Below the pieces are notes generated by a model. That model had not been told where the DNA came from. It saw only the letters and a program-made list of their open reading frames with translations, and did not search any database. A stretch of DNA of 64,000 bases from Loxodes magnus. Its lineage: Eukaryota > Ciliophora > Karyorelictea > Loxodida > Loxodidae. Of this stretch, positions 1 through 11,767 are shown in pieces (position 1 is the stretch's first letter; each line of letters opens with the position of its first letter). The translations under genes were made by a program, and so were the position numbers. The stretch spans positions 1,426,001 through 1,490,000 of the forward strand of contig CAMPDV010000005.1 in NCBI GenBank assembly GCA_946699065.1. The letters run 5' to 3'.

Positions 1-70
1 TAAAATCTTATAAATCAATTAAATTATTAAAGCATCATGATGAAATTTTAGAAAAAATTATAATGATATG

Positions 71-97
71 AATAATAATAATAATTATTATTATTAT
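71..97. repeat. (AAT)n/(ATT)n microsatellite
   Basis: A run of AAT units followed by ATT units, close to a perfect inverted repeat. It lies just beyond the 3' end of the LINE (the LINE is on the minus strand), where simple repeats are often found as insertion targets or tail slippage products. Confidence 0.8.
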
Positions 98-147
98 AAA
101 ACTTATATTTCTTTAATAAAAATTGTTAAATAAATAAATTTGATTAT

Positions 148-180
148 AGAGCGCATAGCACATCTTTGGTGCGCAGCTCT
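148..180 (-). repeat. LINE 3' UTR hairpin, copy A
   Basis: An imperfect palindrome: AGAGCGC at one side, GCGCAGCTCT at the other, with TAGCAC/GGTGC pairing inside. It starts 10 bases past the ORF2 stop codon. The same hairpin with its flank TATAATCAAATTTATTTAT recurs at 58592-58625, and a diverged copy lies at 39041-39072. LINEs of several clades use such a 3' stem-loop to bind their own reverse transcriptase; that role is inferred here. Confidence 0.75.
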
Positions 181-189
181 TTCCATATT

Positions 190-3100
190 TCAATGTATGT
201 CCATTTCTTCAAATAAACCTTCTGGTAATAGAAATTCTTCTCTTATTAATTACATATCTTCATCATTTTCCTCTACATTATCTTTTGTTCTTCTTTCTTC
301 TATCTATATACACTTTATTAGATCTTTGATCAAGCTTCCTTTATTTTTTCTTACATATCTTACTAATTTTCGTTTTAATTATTTTCTTCTTAATCAAGCT
401 TTAATAAATCATAAAAATTATCCTTTTTCTGCTCTATAGTATTTTCCTATTTCTTTTTTTCATTCAATTTTATTTTTTTCTTTTTTCTAGTATATCTTAT
501 ATAATCTTTTTCTATCAATTCAACTTTAGATCTCTTTTACTCTTCTTAGGTCTAATGAATTTCTCAAATTTGGCAATATCTCATATTATATCAAATAGTT
601 CCATTCTTTAATTATCTACTTCTATTGCTCTTAGATTTTAAATACATATTTATCTTTTTTCTTTGTATTCTAAACATTTTTCTATTATTTGCCTTTCATT
701 TTCTCTTGCATCACTACAGAAGGGGCATTGACTTGTCACAAAAAGGTGTTTTTCTTTTAAGCAATCATGGTTCCCATTACATCTCGTTCTTATTCTAAAT
801 ATGTAGCATATTTCTTCTTTTCTATTTTTATTTTATCTCAGATAGTTGGGTGTTCCTACTACATATTCATCAAATTATGCTTTTCTATACTGTACTGTTG
901 TTATCATTTACTCCATTCTTTCTCTATCTTCTACCTATACTTTATATTCTAAAATTGCACGATTAATTTTTCCCCCATTTTAATTATTATTATCATCATC
1001 TATTTATATATCTTTGTCCTCAATTTTTAATCCTAATTTTATTGCCGTGTAATATTATTCAAATATAAAGTTTTCTTCTTTACTTAGGTTGAAAATTAAT
1101 CCGTCTACAGTTTTTCCTTAGTTAGCTATTAGTCTTCTCTTAATTTAAACGTTTTCTGTTATAAGTAATGTTTAAATTTCATAAATTACAGTTCATGTTC
1201 TAACATCTCATTTTGCACTTAAAAAGGGGCATCTATGATTGTTCGAAAGATTTTCTCTATATTATTTCTAATTGCTCTATCACTTATTTTCGATAAATTA
1301 TTTGGCCTATAGAATCACTTCTGTTCTATAAGTGAAAAATGAACTTACGAAAGTTTTTATACTTATTCCTGCATTATATGGTGTTTATATCTTATTCATT
1401 GCTATTTTTCCCAGTATTCATGTCTACATTTTTTATATTGCTTCTAGTCTATTCTCCAAGTGTTTTTCAAAACTGATGTTATCTTCTATTATATGACCTT
1501 GGTACTAAAAGGTATTTACTCTTTCTATCCTTAAAATTCCCATCTCGATGTTATTTTCAGAATTTGCTCAGTTACTATTTTCCGCTGTTTTTAATATCAT
1601 TCATTTTATTTTATCTGCAATTTCCAATGTGTACTTTTCTACCCATGAGGTTAAATTTTCTATTATTCTCTCTAATTATTCCCATTTACTTATTGAGGCT
1701 AGGTCATCTGCATATAAAATCATCCTGCATATATTTTTTTTATGTTCATCCATCTTCGTTTTTATAGTCTATCATAATTCCTAGCTTTTAATTCTACAAG
1801 CTATGATCATTCCTATACTGTTCTTAAATTGAAAATTTATAGTGCGCATTATTTACCTTTTTTGAAACCATTTTAATTTTAATTTTCATCATTATGTAGA
1901 TATCCTTACAATTACTTGAAAATTAATGCGTCTAAAATTTTTAAAGCATAACTCAATAAAGAGATTGGTCTATAGTTTATCGGGTCCATCTATCCTCCTT
2001 TTTTGTATATTAATATCATGTATTATAATTTCATCTCCTATTACTACCTCTTAAATCATCTTAGCTATCATTTTGAAAGTTAGTTCTATACATTTTTTCC
2101 TTCCCTTTAAAAATGTTCCTACTTATATTTCATCAGATCCTGCTGCTTTTCATTTCGCCAATTAGTTAATGTTTTCTCAAATTTCATATTTTTTACCCCA
2201 ATTTATCTATTTCTTAAGAATTTAGTTGGTAATGTATTATCGCCAATTTCATATAACTACTATTATTCATCCTAAAAGTTTTAACATCTTCTTTGATAAG
2301 GATACTCATTAATTATTTTTTCTATTAAACAGGTTTTTAGTTTCTTCCACATTTCTGTCAGATTTCCTTTATTTATATTGTCCATAAAAAGGTTAAGTTA
2401 GTTTCTTTTTTCTTGAATAAATGTATTCTTTTCGAACTCTTTGGTATTCTCTATATTTCTTGTTTTTTTGATTTTAATTTTTTGTTATTATTTACCCTTT
2501 ATTTTAATTTCTTGCTGCATTTTCTGAAAATTTTATTAAACTATTTTGTTGTTTAGGAGTATTTATTTATCTTAAAGTTTTAAGTTTAGCTGTTCCACAT
2601 ATCATTTAAACTCCTTCTTATATCTTTTTTTCATCATTTATAAGTCTATGTACCAGGTTATCAATTTCTTCTTCGTAGATATTTTCTTGTATAAATCTTT
2701 AAAATTTTTCTTTGATTTCTTTTTTCTTTAATAGTAGATAATTTATTTTTACTATCTTTATGTTTTTCTAACTTCTTTGCTAATCTTTACCTATATAATA
2801 CTGAATCTATGATCCCTATTACGTATGATTAATAAAAATCACCTTTTATCACCTTTCCTCTCATTATCTCTTCAATTAAAAATTAATCTATTTTATATTC
2901 ATTATTTTAGTGAACAAAAGTACCTATTTCAGTTGGGACTAGCATATTAAATTATTCTGTTTCATGAATTGTAGCATTCTCTTTCCATCTGAATTTGTTT
3001 TCTTTGATAATCATTTCTCTATGTGGGCATTTCAATCATCTATGATAATTACATTAAGTCCTTTTTCTATTGCTTATAGTTTAAATTCATTCACTAATTT

Positions 3101-3480
3101 ATAGAATGGCTCATATTATTTATTTTCATTTGCAACAAGTGCATATACATTTATTACTGCCATTTTTCTCATTATTTTAATGGCCATCACTCTCATTCCT
3201 CCAAAAAGAGTCATTTGGTTCACTTCATTCTATATTTCTCTGATCTCCTTACATATGTAAGTTTCTAATATAGAATGCTACTCCTTTACCTTTTTTTGAC
3301 CCTACATTTATTAAGTTTTTATATCCTGCTACATTACAAATATCTTTTTATTCTTCAATCTAAATCTCTTGTATTGCCATTATGTGGATACTTTTTTTGT
3401 CATGAATTTGTCTAGTGCTTATTTTGCACTTCTAACTCCCCTAAAATTTGATGTCCCTATTTTTATGAATTATTCTTATT
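190..3480 (-). pseudogene. LINE ORF2: AP endonuclease and reverse transcriptase
   Basis: Encodes the endonuclease-reverse transcriptase of the element. Near 3385-3330 the reading gives MAIQEI, then INVGSKKGKGVAFYIRN, as in L1-type AP endonucleases. Near 3150-3030 it gives VINVYALVANEN and then IDDWNAHIEK, the catalytic D-x-N-x-H region, whose W is a TGA. The reverse-transcriptase part begins near 2165 with KWKAAGSDEIQ (W from TGA), and the active site MILYADDLASISK lies near 1735-1697. The C-terminus ends LLPEGLFEEMDIH followed by TGA at 190-192. The frame changes at about 3420 and about 3255, with no GT-AG intron seen to explain it, so the copy looks inactive. The start codon is not resolved. 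Confidence 0.8.
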
Positions 3481-4193
3481 CTTCTTTTTCACTCATCCCC
3501 TCTGCTTCCTCTTCACCACTTTCTTCTTTTTATTCATCTTCCTTCTCCACCTTTCCTTCTTCTTATCTATCATTCTCTGCTACATATTCTTTACATTATT
3601 AGTTCTTTTCCTCTTTTTATCTTTTTCCACTTATTATATCTTTCCTTCTTCTTATCTATTCTATTCTTCTTCTTTTGCCTTTTCCTATTATTTTTGTTGG
3701 GTAATTATTCATTTTTTGTTTTTAAGTTTCTTAGCATAGTAAATTCTAATTTAATTTCGCTTCAGTTTGCTTCTTAATTTTCACTTTTATCTCGCAATTT
3801 ATTCTTTTTCTTATTGAGCTTGCTTTATTTCTTTTTGCTTCTTTTCTTTATTTACACTTTTCCTTACATACTTCATTTTTTTATTTTGTTTGTTTTTTAT
3901 TTCTTCTGTTAGGGTTTAGCGTTTTTAACATAAATTATCTTATCCTATTATCTGATTTTTTCTATATTATATCTTATTTTATTTAATTGATGGCTTTTTA
4001 TTTAATTTAATTCTTTGTTGAACATTTCTCTATCCCTCTGCCTTACATATTTCCATTTCCATTTTTATGAAAATTTTATTTATTTATTCTTTTAGTATAA
4101 AATCTTTCTATTTTTTAATTTTTTAATTGCTTTAATTATTTTTCTATTATCCTCGTTTTATTTCCTTCTCTTCATCTCTTGATTCCTCTATAA

Positions 4194-5150
4194 TCATTTA
4201 TTCTCCTTTTTCAATTATCCTCTTATTTGCTTGATTTGCTTTTAATTCTGGTTTTTTTACGATTAATTTAACTTCTTCAAGCATCTCTAATTCTCTTGTA
4301 TGCAATTTTTTCCTTTTCCTTTTGCTGTTTCCACCCTTCTGCATTGTTGGTCCGTGTACTCTTTCAATTTGCATAAGCATCAAATAAAATTTACTGGGAA
4401 CTGTATTCTCATTTTGTTTCCGTTCAGGTCTATTACTTCTGATAACCTCTTTGATTCGTCTATATCCTTTAATCTAGGTACACTATACTGCTACCTGTTA
4501 GCATTGTAGTGTTTGAGTATGTTTGTTTTACCCTTTATCTAGGTTTTCCATATTACCTCATTATTTCCATTACTTCTTTTATGTTTTAATATTCGTTTAT
4601 TATGAAATATACTGGATAGTTATGGATGTCAAAGTATTCTAATTAGTTTCTTGCTTAGATAGGAATTAAAACACTTTAGAATGCTCATTCTTTGAATATC
4701 CACTAAATGCTAGTATCTTTCTTCATTGTTGAAGGTCAAGTATACATTTTCGTTTTATTTACAATGAATTCGGCCACTTTTTGTCCTCACTCGCTCCATA
4801 TTTGATTCCTAAACATTTGCATCACTTCTTATTCTATGGTCTTTTTCTCATTAAATCAGTATTTTCCAGATAGTGGTTAAAATAAACTGAGGCCACCATA
4901 TCTAATAAATTATCATAGACATTTTAGTATACTCTTGCCATTTATTCTTCAGGGACGTTTGCTGAAACAAGTTGTTCATTCTTTTGTTAAATTATTACTT
5001 AGGTTATGAACTTTTTTATCACTCAATTAATTTCTTATTTTATGTTCCTCCTTTTTAGTGAAATCTGTCCAATCATAGATATATTGGTGTTCTTTTCCTG
5101 TTAAGCATATAATTATTTCATGTTTTTCAATCAGTAAACTTGTTTCTGTG
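4194..5150 (-). CDS. LINE ORF1-like, nucleic-acid-binding protein
   Basis: Minus-strand frame upstream of ORF2, ending at TGA (4194-4196). Readable stretches include KHYNANRQQYSVPRLKD and SKRLSEVIDLNG, then CLCKLKEYTDQQC, which resembles a degenerate CCHC zinc knuckle, and a very basic Gln/Lys tail. Position and composition fit the RNA-binding ORF1 of an L1-type LINE. One apparent TGA-Trp precedes the knuckle. The start was not resolved, and the upstream part was only partly read, so the left half of this entry is inferred. Confidence 0.5.
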
Positions 5151-5200
5151 TAGTCCCAATGCTAGTTTTATGAATCTGTTTCCATTCGTAATAAAGAAGG

Positions 5201-7480
5201 TTGAAGTAATTAAAGCAAAGATATGGTAGAAGAAAGAGCTTCAGGTTTTCTCTCTTACTCTGAGGAGGTGAAAATCCTTCTTGAAACTAACCATTTTTTA
5301 ATATTTCTTAATGCTAATTATTTATTTAGGGTGCTTAGTTGTTTATGACTTCGTACTTAATATCCTTCAAGGCTTAACATTTTATTCATTTTTATATTAA
5401 ATTGCTAATTAAAGTTGTATTAAAAAGAAAGATGGAAATATATGAAATAGTTATTTATGATAATGATAGTACTTCAGCCAATCACCTGGAAAATCCTTGA
5501 AATTACTTTCATTGGAATTTTAAAATTGAAAATGTATTATCTAAATTTAAAAATTTAGAATACTAAACTAGCAAATAATTAAGAAAATATGAGCTTTGGA
5601 ATAATAATTTCTATTTCAGTAAGAATTTAGAGAAAATTTCATATAAGAAATGAGATAAAAGTAAAAATATAAACCAAAAATGAGAATCTTTAATAAATAT
5701 CAAAGAGTAATAATATATTAACCAATATTTTAAAACTAAATTTGCTTTTCACAATATTAATCCTGCATTTTTTATACTTGAGACTAATAAAAAATAATAC
5801 GATAAAAAGATAAAAATGATCGTAATTATAATTAATAGTTATTAAGTTTTAGGATTATAAATTTTATCGCTAATAAGATTCAAGTTTTATTTGAACATAA
5901 TTAAATATGAATCATATTTTAGAAGATAGCTTCGTATAAAGCACTTAATTTTTATATTATAAGTTCTAAAATAAAAAATCTCTTTTAGGGATAAAATATA
6001 AAGTTTTATTATTTTTATTTTGAAATTTCTAAAATATATATGAAGAAGCTAAAAATTTAGCGTTCGTTATTTTAAATTTATTTAGATTTTCTTTGAACAA
6101 ATTATTAAATTTTAAATATACAATTTAAATAGATTACATCCATAAAGTTTTTCTTAAATAACTTTTAGATAAAAATGTTTAATTCAATAGCTGAAAGAAG
6201 TATATATAATATCATAGTAGAATCTATTTAAATATTTTCTCAATAATGTAAAGTTATAGTAACATGATATTAATTAAATTTTAAAGCTAGCATTTATTAT
6301 AGTTGCTCTCACTTAATTATGTTTGTAATGATTAAATTTAAATTAATTATCTTTTTAATTGAATTCCTTATACTGTCACTTCTAATATCTTTTGTATATC
6401 TTTTATATTAATTTAACTTAAAAATTTCCCTATAGATATTTGAATACTTTAATGTAATTATTTTTTACTTAAAAAATAGATTTATTTTATCAAAAGCTAA
6501 GATTAGATAAATGTAAAAAGAGACATTCTAAGCTTAGTTTCTATTAATTTAATTTAGACTATTAGTTTTCAGCAGGCTTTAAATAAATTTTCCTAGTAGA
6601 TTACACTAAATATATTTAGAAAGTAAGTTAAAGCATTTTATACTAAGATTCTTTATTCAAAACATCATTCAAATAAATCCATTATTTTCCTAATTTCTAA
6701 ACCTAAGTTCTATCTGGATAATTTAATATCTAGTGAAAGGAGGTATAAGCAGGCATAATAAACTTAAATCTGTTCTTAGAAGATACTTCGTAGTAACTTA
6801 ATAAAATGACTGGTTATTTACAAATTAAAGGAATTGACTAAGTTATTGATATAATTTGTGGAGAGTTAAAATATTGCTTTTATATATTTATATATAAATA
6901 AAGCTAGAGAAACTACCTAATATAAATCATTTTGTGCCTCAATTATAATAAAGTAGACTTAATACAGTAAAGCATCATCCAAAAGCTATAAGTTTTCTCT
7001 AAATTAATAGCAGCTTCTTTTAGAAGTCATTTAAATGTGACTTTTAGACAAATTTAAAACTAAACGGAAAGAGAGGTTAAAGGGTAATACCTATAAAATA
7101 TACTAAAACGAAATAATTGGAGGAATGCTACAGCAATGAAAAGTATATTTGGACAATAAATAAAGAAAAGCATAGACTAATAAAAGGATAATTCTAAATA
7201 TAGTTAAAATACTTAAATTTATTTATAAGACTAGATACAGAGGTCATACTTAGTACTAGAAACTTATTAGATGTAATTAATTTATATTAAAGAGCTTTTA
7301 TAGGAAGTTATCGTAAATAGCGAAAATCTAAAAGAAAAAATATTATTCATTACTAGGTTTATTTATAGACATCTGAATATAAGTCAAGTAAAGGAACTAA
7401 AATATCTTAAGTAATTAAATTATTTCTATATAAATGATGCTTATTTAACCAGTAAGAGTGGGAGAAAATATAATTTAAAA
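5201..7480. other. AT-rich spacer, including left end of duplication unit 1
   Basis: No convincing gene. The left border of the 10.4-kb duplication lies at about 5661. From 7136 to the citrate synthase start the frame of that gene is open (ATG at 7136, no TGA), encoding a lysine-rich stretch. This could be an N-terminal extension or chance, since TGA is rare in such AT-rich sequence. Confidence 0.6.
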
Positions 7481-8974
7481 ATGGAGTAGCAAGGACAAGC
7501 TCCAGTGGATTTTCCTTAAATAACTCATAAAAGTTCAATGACAGCTGTGTAAAAGCTAGCTTTCTACAAATCAGAACAGAAATCTCTGATTCCTAATACT
7601 CCAGAAGTGATTTAAGAGGAAGTAGCTATTCTGTCTTTACCTGGAGGAAAAAAAGTAGAAATTCCAATTTTAAATGATAGTTTAGGTAATCCAATGCTTG
7701 ATATCCGAAATCTATCAACAAAGGCTGAAATGTTCACATATGACCCTGGATTCGTAAATACTGCGAGTTGTGCAAGTAAAATCACTTATATTGATGGTAA
7801 TAAAGGATAATTATGGTATAGAGGATATGCAATTGAAGATTTAGCTCAAAAATGCTGTCATCTTGAAGTCTGCTATCTATTATTAAATGGAGAATTGCCA
7901 GATAAAGAAGAGTTGGCTAAATTTGAAGATTGGGTAAATGATGAAATGCTTGTTCACTAAAATTTAATTAGATTTTATGAAGGATTTCAAGAAGATGCTC
8001 ATCCTATGGCTATTATGACAGGAGTAGTTGGTGCTCTTTCAGCTTTTATGGAAGCTGAGCCAAATAATCTTAGAGATCATTCTTGGAGATAATAAACTGT
8101 TATTAGAATTATTGCAAAAATGCCAACATTAGCAGCATATGCATATAGAAGATCTATTGGATTACCTTTTGTTCAGCCTAAAAGAGAATTTTCTTTTGCA
8201 TAAAATTTTCTGTATATGATGTTTTCTGACCCCATGAGTAAAGATTTTGATGTTCATCCAACAATAATCAAGGCAATGGACTTAATTCTTCTATTACATG
8301 CTGATCACGAGTAAAATGCTTCAACAAGTACTGTTAGAATTGCAGGTTCTTCATTGGCAAATCCTTATGCTTGCATAGCAGCGGGAATAGCTTCTTTATG
8401 GGGACCAGCACACGGTGGTGCAAATGAAGCGGCTTTAGATATGCTCTAAGAAATTGGATCCCCTGAAAACATTCCAAAATACATACAAAAAGCAAAGGAT
8501 AAGAATGATCCATTTAGATTGATGGGCTTTGGTCATAGAGTATACAAAAACTTTGATCCTCGTTCGAAAATAATGAGAGAACTGGCGCATGAAGTTTTGG
8601 AAGTTACAGGCAAAAAAAATGATCCTGTTTTCCAATTAGCAATTTAGCTTGAGGAAATAGCCCTCAAAGATCCTTATTTCGTATAAAGAAAATTATATCC
8701 AAACGTTGATTTTTATGCTGGTATTGTTCTAGATGCAATAGGTATTCCTAAGTCTATGTTCACAGTTATTTTTGCTGTTTCAAGAGCAATAGGATGGATT
8801 ACTTAGTGGACTGAAATGATGTCTGATCCTTTGTTCAGAATTGGTAGACCTCGTCAACTTTATGTTGGTAATTTACTAAAAACTGTACCAGAAATGGAAT
8901 AAAGAGAATCTACTGAGCACAGTAGAGTCCCAATCTAGAAAAAATTAGTTTGGCCAAGCTCTAGCAAAAAATGA
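7481..8974 (+). CDS. Citrate synthase, copy 1
   Basis: Condenses acetyl-CoA and oxaloacetate to citrate (TCA or glyoxylate cycle). 497 residues, no intron, stop TGA. The catalytic triad is visible: His273 in LLHADHEQN, His352 in [13 protein letters not shown], and Asp410 in NVDFYAG. Other family blocks are [12 protein letters not shown] and [14 protein letters not shown]. The early ITYIDGNKG segment is typical of the bacterial-type/peroxisomal branch. The C-terminus ends SSSKK, not a standard peroxisomal signal. At this start no mitochondrial presequence is clear; the frame stays open to an ATG at 7136, which would add 115 residues. I chose 7481 because homology starts soon after. Internal TAA/TAG codons are Gln; every Trp is TGG. 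Confidence 0.96.
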
Positions 8975-10978
8975 AAAAAACTAACTTTTAATAGTTTACC
9001 TTAGTTATAAAATTAAATATTACATTCAAGAAGAATTAACTTAGGTTCAAATCTTTTAGCATAATGCTTTCATTAATTTGAATATTTACTGCAAATAAGA
9101 AAATTAAATAATTTAGGGATACTTTATTATTTAGATTTTAATAGCCTTTTATACTTATAGAGATTTAGTAAGCTATAAGTTTACCTTAAATCAATCAGTT
9201 AATTTTACAACAAAGTATACTGTATGCTTGTAAAAGTTACATTAATTGCTCTTATTCTAATATCATTAAGTAATTATGAGCTAATATAAACATCATTAAT
9301 TTAAAAATCCTTTCAATTATAGCAAGATATAAGCGCTGGATTAAAGATAATAAGTCTATAATAATTAGGATAATAATACTGAAATAAGATAAACTCTATT
9401 TAATATTATGCTAATTATTATAAACAAAGCTATCTATTTCTAGTTTAATTTAGCAAATCCGCTATTATAAGTGTAACAATCTTAATGAGGTATTAAATTC
9501 TAAATGCTAATGTAAAAGCATAATTATTTATTTAAGCTTTAGTTGAATATTGCATGTGATGGAATTTATTGATCAAGTTCTAACTGTTTTTTATACCTTT
9601 TTAGGTAATTGGAAACTGATATATATTTTACTTTATTTAATGATATCTTTAGATCTTTATAGCTTAAGTAAGGGATAATAATAGTTATTTATATATAATT
9701 AACTTTTGTAAGTCCGCTAGATTTGTTGTTAATTCGAAAGTGTATAATAGCTTTATGAACTATTAAATAAATATAGTATAAATCTTAGAAAATAAACAGC
9801 TTCATCAATCTTAGTTAAAATTATTAGTACTATAAAAACTAAAGGGACATATATAACTATAATGCTTTTGAGAATTATTATATTTAAAGAATGCTATTTT
9901 CTTCTTTATTGTTATTAGCTTTTCTCTTTATAAGCATTTAGAACTTAATAAATTATATTTAATGTATGAATCTGAAAGTTAGTATCCATTTAATTATAAA
10001 ATAAGATTGCTTAAGAGTTTTGTCCCTTATTAAGTTTGAGATATTTATTCTTCATAAATTAATAAGTTAATAGAATAAGCTAGCACTGATTGTTAATAAG
10101 TCATTGTAAGTTACTTTTGACTCTATATTCTTTGTTTTTATGCTTTCTTCATTATTTATTTACTTTTAAGGGAATGAACCAAATAAAACCTACTAGTTAT
10201 AAATGATTTTACTAACAATGGCTAATGAAATAAACTAGCATTCTCTTACAGGATCTATTATCAAATATGATTGGCTTTTGATATTACAGTATAGTGCTAA
10301 AGATTTAAAGAGTTCTAAAGCAACTTTATTTAAATCTAATCAAAATTCTAATTATTAATTTTACTTAGTAACCTTAAATATTAGCCTTAGTACTAAATAA
10401 ATGTATTTATCTATGAAGTATGACTAATTTAGATTAGATGCATAGTATATACAAATTTGGTAAATTGCAAGCAGATAGAAAATACATAAAGAAGAATTAA
10501 GTTATTAGTAAAAGCTTAATTAGAAAATTATAAAAAAGTGCTTATTTTTAGGTATGAAACTATCCTAGAAATAATTCTGAAATAAACTAATGAATTTGTC
10601 TTTCACTGTAATTATATGGAAGCTAAACTTAACTTTAGATATAGAACATTTAATATAAAAAAGTTTATAATATTCATTATACTAGTATCTTAACTTTATA
10701 AGTGTTAAGACTATTCTAATAAAAGTTAGTTTGTCATAAATCATTAAACTACTTTACTACTTTACTACTTTTCTTAAAAAAGAGAACAAATAGTCTAATA
10801 GCAAATGGAGTTAGTTAGAGATTTTAATAACTGCATTATTATAGATAAAATTATTAATGCCTTAGTGGTATTTCAACCAGTTTCTGAATAATCCTGAGAC
10901 TTAAAATAAAGGGTTTTGTATATAATTACATTAAACTAAAATAAAGAGCTTTAACTTAGGATATGCTTACTTATTAAA
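8975..10978. other. AT-rich spacer of unit 1
   Basis: About 2 kb at very high A+T. The only candidate is a weak signal-peptide-like ORF at 9224-9559, listed separately. The rest shows no gene that I can support. Confidence 0.6.
9224..9559 (+). CDS. Doubtful small secreted-type ORF, copy 1
   Basis: Starts MLVKVTLIALILISLSNYE, a good signal peptide shape, and continues as a Gln- and Tyr-rich segment of 111 codons to TGA (9557-9559). Codon 53 (9380-9382) is TGA here but GGA in the second unit (19791-19793). The two differences I saw between copies here are both replacements (the other is Thr/Ala), unlike the conserved pattern in citrate synthase and GH20. It may simply be spacer sequence. Confidence 0.25.
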
Positions 10979-11767
10979 ATGCAAATTACAGAATTATAAA
11001 TGTAGCATGAAGAGTAATAACTAGATATGGGGGATCCTCCAATTTATGTAAAATCAACATATGGAAAGATAAAAGGTAATGATATTTCTAATACTGAGCT
11101 TTATATTCCAGAAAGTAATACTTTCAAATTTATTTCAATTATGTGCATTCAGAATAACTAAATTTCATACTTAAATCCTTATTAAGATCTGTTTGATGAA
11201 AAACTGAAGCTAGAAGAAATTCAAAGCATTTTAGGGGAAGCATAAAAGGTAGTTAGCAGGGCTTACAGACCTATTTAATGCGAAAAGATAATTTCAAAAC
11301 TATTGCTTCTAATATCCATTTTAATGTTCCTTATAGGAATTTTATAAACCATCACTAACACTTTTCAATCAAACCAATAAATTCGCTAAGGAATTTGATT
11401 AATTAGCATCTCCTTTTTTGGATGCTTGTTATGGTCTTTTATTTCTTGCTTTATATCTGAATAAAAAATAAAGATCAGAATGGTTGAGGCTTTAGCAGTT
11501 TTTTGCAAGTAAATGAACGAGGAATTATAAAGATTTAATGTAAAAGTAAGACCTGGATATGATGCAGCTTGAATTGAGTTCATTGATATGGATTATTTTA
11601 GAAGTTAAGAAGCAGATAACTAAACCATTATATCTCAATTATCAGAAGAATATATCCATCTATCAAAGTTTACAGAATAGGAAGATAGTTGCCTTTCAGC
11701 ATAGAAGCAAGCATTTAATTAAAATTCAAACAACGCCAATGAAACTTAAATTACACTCAGGCATTGA
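10979..11767 (+). CDS. Two-span membrane protein with two in-frame TGAs, copy 1
   Basis: 262 residues if TGA is read as Trp at codons 140 (11396-11398) and 198 (11570-11572). Residues 1-100 are soluble and polar. There are two membrane segments at about 115-130 (LLLLISILMFLIGIL) and 141-158 (LISISFFGCLLWSFIS), then SEQKIKIRMVEALAVFC, a NVKVRPGYDAA block, and an acidic Gln/Asn-rich tail. The first TGA sits at the edge of span 2; the second follows RPGYDAA and leads into IEFIDMDYF. The topology recalls the Golgin-7/ERF4 family, but I do not claim homology. Start 10979 is the first in-frame ATG after a TGA; 11027 is an alternative. The stop (11765) could also be 11789. Confidence 0.65.

Larger units (their letters stand above)
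120..5200 (-). mobile_element. Non-LTR retrotransposon (LINE), nearly full length
   Basis: A LINE lying on the minus strand. In 5' to 3' order it has an ORF1 (about 5150-4194) with a degenerate CCHC-like knuckle, an ORF2 with an L1-type AP endonuclease and a reverse transcriptase with a YADD active site, a TGA stop, and a roughly 60-nt 3' UTR holding a GC-rich hairpin. The element uses the host code: TAA/TAG as Gln and apparent in-frame TGA as Trp. The 3' end is placed after the hairpin, next to a microsatellite. The 5' end is uncertain by some 100 bases. I saw no clear target-site duplication. At least two frame changes lie in the endonuclease part, so this copy is probably dead. Confidence 0.85.

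Noticed and set aside
9030-9050. GGTTCAAATC, another B-box-like sequence
   Set aside because: No A box or cloverleaf around it.
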